Origin: an uncultured Clostridia bacterium
GTDB taxonomy: Bacteria > Bacillota > Clostridia > TANB77 > CAG-508
DNA: 9,812 nt
Direction: 5' to 3'
NCBI GenBank assembly: GCA_947589135.1
Contig: CANPZT010000043.1
Coordinates: 1-9,812 of the forward strand
The notes under the pieces: model-generated
What the model was told of the DNA's origin: nothing
Database searches by the model: none
The model's input: only the letters and a program-made list of their open reading frames with translations
Program-made: the position numbers and the translations under genes
Shown here: positions 6,237 to 9,812 of the stretch, piece by piece
Position numbering within the stretch: the stretch's first letter is position 1
Layout: every line of letters begins with the position of its first letter

Positions 6237-7424
6237 TTAATTTATTTTCTTTAATTCTTGTTGTATAAAATCATTTGAAACAGAAGTGTAAATATCATTT
6301 GTAATGGTACTTCCATCAACATGCCCTACAATAGTTTGAATAACTTTTATATTTATGCCATTTTCAACACACCTAGTAATAAAAGTATGTCTTAATCTGT
6401 GAGAATGAAAAGATGTGTTAGTAATATGATATTTATTATTTATTCGTAATAAATAACTATTAATTTCGTATGGTTTAATAAAAGTATTATTTTTGTTATC
6501 CCAAAACAATAGACCGTTTATATTGCTAATTTTATTAGACAATATTTTTTCTATTAAATCTTTAACATTATTATTCATAGGAAAAGTTCTTTTTCCATTA
6601 TCTATTCCAGTAGATTTTTTATATGTTTTTGTATGTTCACCCATAATAACATTAAATTTATCATCTTGTGTAAGAGTACGATAAATTGTTAATGTATTAT
6701 TTTTAAAATCAATACAATCTATACTTAATGCTAATACTTCTCCAATTCTCATTCCTGTATATAATTGAAGTAAGATTATATCTCTATATTTATGGTTATA
6801 TTCTTGATTGTTTAAAATATTTATTAATTTGTTTTCTTCTTCAATAGTCAATGCTTCAACTTTTTTATCTTCTTTTTTAGAAATTGGTTTAGTTAATGTT
6901 TCGTCTAGCATAATATTAAAAGGTATTTTCCTCCTTGAATAAGCAATTTTAAAAGTTTTATTTATTAATATCCACATTTTTTGAATTATAGAATTAGAAT
7001 ATTCACGCATATTTTTTTTGCTATTTTCTATGTCTGTAATAGTAATTTTTTGAATTTGTTTATTAACAAAGTTGGCACAACACTTTTGGATTTGTCTAAT
7101 AGTTGCTTTGTCTCTGCCGTAAGTCCTAGCAGAAACAAGACCGTCTTCATATTTTTGTTTAACATAATTTTCTAATATTTCAATAAAAGTATCTTTGCTT
7201 TTTCCAATATAAGTGCCATTATCTAATTTTTCTTTTACAGCAGTAACTCTTTTTCTGAAAGCACGTTCACTTTCATTTTTCTTTTGTCTAAGTGTTTGCC
7301 TTTTACCATAAGGTTCTGTATATTGAAATATAAAACGACCTAGTGTTTCACTTTTGTAAAAACTTCCTTCTCCATTTGCTACAGTCTTAGGACCTCCATT
7401 TTTTTGTTTCTTTTCTTTTTCCAT
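6237..7424 (-). CDS. Tyrosine recombinase (integrase) of a prophage or ICE
   Basis: 395 residues. This site-specific recombinase integrates and excises the element that extends to the right. An N-terminal AP2-like arm-binding region (about 15-70, GEGSFYKSETLGRFIFQY) is followed by a SAM-like core-binding domain (about 78-165) and the catalytic domain. Catalytic residues are Arg226 (TGMRIGE), a Lys near 278, His342 and Arg345 (HRLRHTF), His368 (VGH) and the nucleophile Tyr379 (NDIYTSV), so the enzyme looks complete. The start is ATG 7424, with GAAAGGAG upstream; an in-frame TTG at 7442 overlaps that site and is less likely. Its stop faces the tRNA 3' end about 90 bases away, the classic layout of an element inserted at a tRNA gene. 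The other end of the element is outside the window. Confidence 0.95.
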   Translation of the reverse strand: MEKEKKQKNGGPKTVANGEGSFYKSETLGRFIFQYTEPYGKRQTLRQKKNESERAFRKRVTAVKEKLDNGTYIGKSKDTFIEILENYVKQKYEDGLVSARTYGRDKATIRQIQKCCANFVNKQIQKITITDIENSKKNMREYSNSIIQKMWILINKTFKIAYSRRKIPFNIMLDETLTKPISKKEDKKVEALTIEEENKLINILNNQEYNHKYRDIILLQLYTGMRIGEVLALSIDCIDFKNNTLTIYRTLTQDDKFNVIMGEHTKTYKKSTGIDNGKRTFPMNNNVKDLIEKILSNKISNINGLLFWDNKNNTFIKPYEINSYLLRINNKYHITNTSFHSHRLRHTFITRCVENGINIKVIQTIVGHVDGSTITNDIYTSVSNDFIQQELKKIN

Positions 7425-7493
7425 AATAAAAACTCCTTTCAATTACCTCGAAAAGAGTTGCATTTTAAATACAAATATTGTATAATAAAAGTG

Positions 7494-7513
7494 CAAATTC
7501 TTTCGAGAATTTG
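7494..7513. promoter_or_regulatory. UUCG-type hairpin upstream of the integrase
   Basis: CAAATTCT and AGAATTTG pair perfectly around TTCG. Read on the minus strand it is followed by CACTTTTATTATAC, so it could end transcription from the repressor gene before the integrase, or act as an operator. Its right arm is part of the 18-base repeat shared with 9313-9330. Confidence 0.45.
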
Positions 7514-7523
7514 TTTGACTTAT
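7506..7523 (-). repeat. 18-base repeat, copy 1 (upstream of integrase)
   Basis: On the minus strand this reads ATAAGTCAAACAAATTCT, identical to 9313-9330 on the plus strand. Both copies lie in the leader of the gene they point towards. Confidence 0.7.
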
Positions 7524-7556
7524 GATAGTGTGTTAGTTTGACGACGGCACACTATC
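7524..7556. terminator. Hairpin just after the repressor gene
   Basis: A perfect 9-base stem, GATAGTGTG and CACACTATC, encloses a 15-base loop 6 bases beyond the repressor stop. The best T-rich tail (TTCTTTTATTTATT) is on the plus strand, but position suggests that it ends the repressor mRNA. Confidence 0.5.
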
Positions 7557-7561
7557 TTCTT

Positions 7562-8263
7562 TTATTTATTAAATTCCATTTTGCCCACATATTTCCCTAT
7601 TACTTTAATAGGTGTATCCTTTGTATATATTTGTTGTTTCATTGTTTCATCTGTACTTTCTGGTGTTAATACAATAATATCACCTTGTTTAGAAAATCGT
7701 TTTAATGTAGCATTATCTCCATTTACAAGAACAACAGCAATTTCGCCATTATTAACAGTATCTTGTTTGTGTATAAGAGCAAAAGCACCATTACGAATTA
7801 TTTTATTCATACTTTCTCCATTCACACGAAGAAAATAGTGTTCTTCTGGGTTAATTATCCCCATAAGTTCTGGGTCGAGTGGGAAATAACCATCTAAACA
7901 TTCTTCTGCCCAATTAGGTTGACCTGCACTTATTTGCCCATAAACAGGACACATATAATATTTATTAGGTTGGTTTACCATAGAAATATATTGATTTAAA
8001 ATATTGAAGTCTTTTTTTGAGATATTTTCTCTCGTAGGAATAGATTGTTTATGCATAGGAACATCATATCCCATAAGCCAAGCTTCATTTACATTTAAAG
8101 CATTAGCTATAAGAGATAAATTGTCTTGTTTAGCTTCATATTTGCCATTCATATATCCACTTATTAGAGATTTACTTATTCCTGTTTTATTAACTAAATC
8201 AACTGCTAACATATTATTATATGAAAGTGCCTTTGATAATCTGTTTTTAAAACTATCTTTCAT
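7562..8263 (-). CDS. CI/LexA-like phage repressor (HTH plus S24 peptidase)
   Basis: 233 residues. An N-terminal XRE-type helix-turn-helix (about 5-65: LVNKTGISKSLISGYMNG, then ALNVNEAWLMGYD) binds operators. A linker leads to an S24 self-cleaving domain (about 105-228). The Ala113-Gly114 bond in QISAGQP is the expected RecA-stimulated cleavage site, Ser151 (NGESM) the nucleophile and Lys188 (ATLKRF) the general base. It is expected to hold the element in the quiescent state and to be inactivated by the SOS response. The ATG is preceded by GGAGGTGAAGC. It is transcribed towards the integrase and away from the early genes, from its own consensus promoter. The in-frame Arg codons are not CGG. 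Confidence 0.94.
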   Translation of the reverse strand: MKDSFKNRLSKALSYNNMLAVDLVNKTGISKSLISGYMNGKYEAKQDNLSLIANALNVNEAWLMGYDVPMHKQSIPTRENISKKDFNILNQYISMVNQPNKYYMCPVYGQISAGQPNWAEECLDGYFPLDPELMGIINPEEHYFLRVNGESMNKIIRNGAFALIHKQDTVNNGEIAVVLVNGDNATLKRFSKQGDIIVLTPESTDETMKQQIYTKDTPIKVIGKYVGKMEFNK

Positions 8264-8284
8264 GCTTCACCTCCAACAATTAAT

Positions 8285-8313
8285 ATTATAAACTATAATT
8301 AAGTTAAAGTCAA
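8285..8313 (-). promoter_or_regulatory. Repressor promoter
   Basis: On the minus strand: TTGACT (8313-8308), a 17-base spacer and a perfect TATAAT (8290-8285), 22 bases before the repressor start. The -35 box overlaps an AGTCAAG motif repeated at the early promoter, which suggests autoregulation. Confidence 0.8.
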
Positions 8314-8373
8314 GCATTTTGAAACAAAAAAATATTTGAGTAAAAAAAAACTAAACTTTTTTTAAAAAAACTA

Positions 8374-8402
8374 TTGACAATAAAATTTTTTTTTGATAGA
8401 CT
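8374..8402 (+). promoter_or_regulatory. Early (Cro-side) promoter
   Basis: A perfect TTGACA (8374-8379), a 17-base spacer and TAGACT (8397-8402). It is divergent from the repressor promoter. A T7-A7 palindromic tract (8357-8370) lies just upstream and may bend the DNA. Confidence 0.7.
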
Positions 8403-8407
8403 AACAT

Positions 8408-8428
8408 CAGTCAAGAAAAACTGGACTG
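8408..8428. promoter_or_regulatory. Candidate repressor operator
   Basis: Inverted arms CAGTC (8408-8412) and GACTG (8424-8428) lie just downstream of the early -10 box. The enclosed AGTCAAGAAAAACT (8409-8422) is repeated exactly at 8668-8681, and its AGTCAAG part occurs in the repressor -35 region. Confidence 0.5.
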
Positions 8429-8443
8429 AAAGAAGGTGATAAA

Positions 8444-8668
8444 ATGATAAAAGAGAAGATGGTATATAACTATGATAAACTAAAGGGAAGAATAAGGGAA
8501 AAAAGATTGACATATAAAGAATTTGCAGAAAAAATAGGAATTTCTGAAACAGGATTATATAACATATTTAATAACAAATATTGTTTTAGACAAGAAAATA
8601 TTGATAGAGGCAAGAAAATTTTAGATATCCCTGATAGCGAGGTATGGTTATATTTTTTTAATCATTAA
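8444..8668 (+). CDS. Cro-like small HTH regulator (DUF739-like)
   Basis: 74 residues. YDKLKGRIREK, EFAEKIGISETGLYNIFNNK and a C-terminal DSEVWLYFF resemble the DUF739/XRE-type small phage regulators that sit opposite the CI-like repressor. The helix-turn-helix covers about residues 23-45. It is the first gene of the rightward early operon, with GAAGGTGAT as ribosome binding site. Expected role: counteract the S24 repressor at the shared operators and favour lytic or excision functions. The role is inferred from position and family. Confidence 0.85.
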   Translation: MIKEKMVYNYDKLKGRIREKRLTYKEFAEKIGISETGLYNIFNNKYCFRQENIDRGKKILDIPDSEVWLYFFNH

Positions 8669-8681
8669 GTCAAGAAAAACT
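8668..8681. repeat. Second copy of the AGTCAAGAAAAACT motif
   Basis: An exact 14-base copy of 8409-8422, beginning at the last base of the Cro-like stop codon. Probably a second binding site for the same regulator. Confidence 0.55.
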
Positions 8682-8703
8682 TTACAAGCAGGAGGTGATA
8701 CAA

Positions 8704-8766
8704 ATGAAAATACTTATTAAATGTAAAGCAAAAGATCTATTAAAAGAATTAACAAAAATTAAATAG
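8704..8766 (+). CDS. 20-residue basic peptide in the early operon
   Basis: The product MKILIKCKAKDLLKELTKIK is short and lysine-rich. An almost ideal AGGAGGTGAT lies 4 bases upstream of the ATG, and the stop is 15 bases before the next ATG, so it is probably translated. Function is unknown; it could be a micro-protein or a coupling leader for the next gene. Confidence 0.55.
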   Translation: MKILIKCKAKDLLKELTKIK

Positions 8767-8781
8767 GAAGGGGAAAAGAAA

Positions 8782-8968
8782 ATGGCGAAAGAAATAATGA
8801 CAGTTCAAGATATTGTAAAGGAATTTCGGAATAGCAGAGCCAGCGGTATATAGAATATTTAAAGACCCAGAACTTGCTGTTCAACAGTACACAAAACCAA
8901 TGTTTGTATTGAGAAGTAAATTGTTAGAATATTTTGAAACAAGACACGATTATCTAGGTAACAACTAA
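8782..8968 (+). CDS. Excisionase-like HTH protein read through a CGGA four-base site
   Basis: In the plain frame it is only 23 codons: codon 16 is CGG (8827-8829) and TAG follows at 8851. Reading CGGA (8827-8830) as one Gly gives 61 residues ending at 8968: TVQDIVKEFGIAEPAVYRI, then KDPELAVQQYTKPMFVLRSK and a YFETRHDYLGNN tail. This fits the small helix-turn-helix proteins of clostridial prophage early operons: the Gly falls at the turn of the HTH, and the KDPEL...YTKP...V.R..L..Y pattern follows. A GGAAGGGG site precedes the ATG. Excisionase (directionality factor for the integrase) or transcriptional regulator are both possible. The intact downstream frame argues against decay. Because of the early stop, most gene finders would miss it. 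Confidence 0.8.
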
Positions 8969-9010
8969 TGACAAGACTTAATTATTTTATTAAGGAAAGG
9001 AAGTGATATT

Positions 9011-9247
9011 ATGAAATTTTTATTCAAGAAAAAAGTAAATGTTGATAAAGTAAAAACTTTAGAGCAACAATTATATTACAATCAAAAAGAAGATTATAAC
9101 GATTTTATTTCAATTTTAGAACAAATCCAAGAAACAAACAATGAAAATCTACAATGGAAAAGAAGACAATGTATTATTAACAATGAAATTGATTTAGCAT
9201 TAGAAAATTACAGGAATAAAATAATAGAACTAGATATTAGTGCTTAA
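9011..9247 (+). CDS. Small hypothetical phage protein, likely helical
   Basis: 78 residues with a good GGAAAGGAAGTGAT site before the ATG. The start is strongly basic (KFLFKKKVNVDKVK), and the rest is mixed-charge with a predicted long helix (LEQQLYYNQK through ENYRNKIIELDI), perhaps a coiled coil. No family is recognised. It sits in the early operon between the HTH protein and the nuclease. The 103 bases after it contain the second 18-base repeat and nothing else recognised. Confidence 0.7.
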   Translation: MKFLFKKKVNVDKVKTLEQQLYYNQKEDYNDFISILEQIQETNNENLQWKRRQCIINNEIDLALENYRNKIIELDISA

Positions 9248-9312
9248 ATAAATACCTAGTTCAAAAAGATTTAGTTAACAAAATACAATTACATTATAAG
9301 ACAATATAAAAA

Positions 9313-9330
9313 ATAAGTCAAACAAATTCT
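9313..9330 (+). repeat. 18-base repeat, copy 2 (upstream of nuclease)
   Basis: ATAAGTCAAACAAATTCT, identical to the minus strand of 7506-7523. It ends just before the AAAGGA site of the nuclease gene. Confidence 0.7.
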
Positions 9331-9350
9331 TATGAAAGGAAATATGAGAT

Positions 9351-9812
9351 ATGCAAATTACAAATAAATTAGGACTTCCTCAACCTTTTGTAGATGCGGT
9401 AACAAGAGAATATCAATATAAAGACAAGCAATATAGTGTTACATCAATGCTTAAAGATGTAAGAGAGATATTGCTTACAAGAAGGCATAATGACGAAATA
9501 GAACAAGATGTAGCAGATATGATATGGCTAATATTTGGAACAGCAGTACATAAGGTTTTAGAGGATAGTAAAGAAACCGATACAGAATTTAAAGAAGAAC
9601 ATTTTGTAGAAAAAGTAGAAAATGGATATAAGTTGTCTGGACAAGCAGATTTATACAATGCAGAAGAAAAGATGGTAACAGACTATAAAACTTGTTCTTG
9701 TTGGAAAGTAATATATGACGATTGGGAAGATTACAGGAAACAATTACTAATGTATGCTTGGGCTTTTAGAAAAATGGGATTTGAAGTAGAAAAAGGGCAA
9801 ATAGTAGCAGTT
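9351..9812 (+). CDS. PD-(D/E)XK nuclease (RecB/Cas4-like), cut by window edge
   Basis: The frame is open to the right edge (154 codons visible). Active-site pattern: Gly63 and His67 in FGTAVH, Asp100 in LSGQADLY, Asp111 and Lys113 in VTDYKT, and Gln131 with Tyr135 in KQLLMYAW. This H...D...DxK...Q-x3-Y arrangement is typical of RecB/Cas4-type metal-dependent nucleases. In prophages such proteins sit in the early replication-recombination block, as 5'-3' exonucleases acting with a single-strand annealing protein. No CRISPR is seen, so a Cas4 adaptation role is not supported. The ATG at 9351 is set by AAAGGA at 9335-9340; an ATG at 9344 in another frame stops at once. Confidence 0.85.
   Translation, partial: MQITNKLGLPQPFVDAVTREYQYKDKQYSVTSMLKDVREILLTRRHNDEIEQDVADMIWLIFGTAVHKVLEDSKETDTEFKEEHFVEKVENGYKLSGQADLYNAEEKMVTDYKTCSCWKVIYDDWEDYRKQLLMYAWAFRKMGFEVEKGQIVAV

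Noticed and set aside
8968..9006. 12-codon ORF starting in a TAATG overlap after the excisionase-like gene
   Set aside because: It overlaps the ribosome binding site of the next gene and is too short to support. Coupled translation is possible but unproven.
7506..9330. Invertible DNA segment bounded by the 18-base inverted repeats
   Set aside because: No invertase is seen, and inversion would disrupt the normal repressor and early-gene layout. Shared regulatory sites explain the repeats better.
9351..9812. Cas4 of a CRISPR system
   Set aside because: The nuclease motifs fit RecB/Cas4-type enzymes, but there is no CRISPR array or cas gene, and the setting is a prophage-like early operon.

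Overview
The window comes from a very AT-rich, low-GC Gram-positive genome (Bacillota, most likely Clostridia). The grounds are AGA-dominated arginine usage outside purA, strong AGGAGG-type ribosome binding sites, a Clostridium-like tmRNA tag ending in ALAA, and close matches to clostridial protein families. The species cannot be named from the sequence.

Layout. Positions 1-1058 hold the 3' part of purA and its terminator. 1234-2004 encodes a membrane-anchored or secreted DNA/RNA non-specific endonuclease. 2268-2990 is an unrecognised protein with a TTG start. 3134-4079 encodes a short-chain dehydrogenase (SDR) and converges with an M14 zinc peptidase on the minus strand (4123-5047). An orphan Phd/YefM antitoxin (5238-5537) and a complete tmRNA (5635-5990) follow. 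A tRNA-Gly-like gene (6074-6147) then faces a tyrosine integrase (6237-7424, minus), which opens a prophage or integrative element: S24 repressor (7562-8263, minus), divergent promoters, a Cro-like protein (8444-8668), a 20-residue peptide, an excisionase-like helix-turn-helix (HTH) protein (8782-8968), a small coiled protein (9011-9247) and a PD-(D/E)XK nuclease cut by the window edge (9351-9812).

Main observation. Three unrelated genes (SDR, M14 peptidase, excisionase-like HTH protein) each appear broken by one extra base. In all three the break is an in-frame CGG followed by a purine (CGGA, CGGG, CGGA). In all three, reading these four bases as one glycine restores an otherwise intact, family-like protein to its natural stop. 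Outside purA these are the only in-frame CGG triplets I find in the genes of the window. The same window carries a tRNA with the glycine identity elements (G1-C72, C2-G71, U73, C35, C36) whose anticodon loop reads CUUCCGA. Bases 34-37 are UCCG, the exact complement of CGGA, with U-G wobble for CGGG. Its anticodon stem has a U-C mismatch that can be redrawn as an 8-base loop. I infer a natural four-base (quadruplet) decoding system, CGGR to Gly, used by both chromosomal and element genes. The main tension is that purA contains a CGGG and a CGGA that must be read as ordinary CGG arginine triplets. Sequencing error and true pseudogenes remain formal alternatives.
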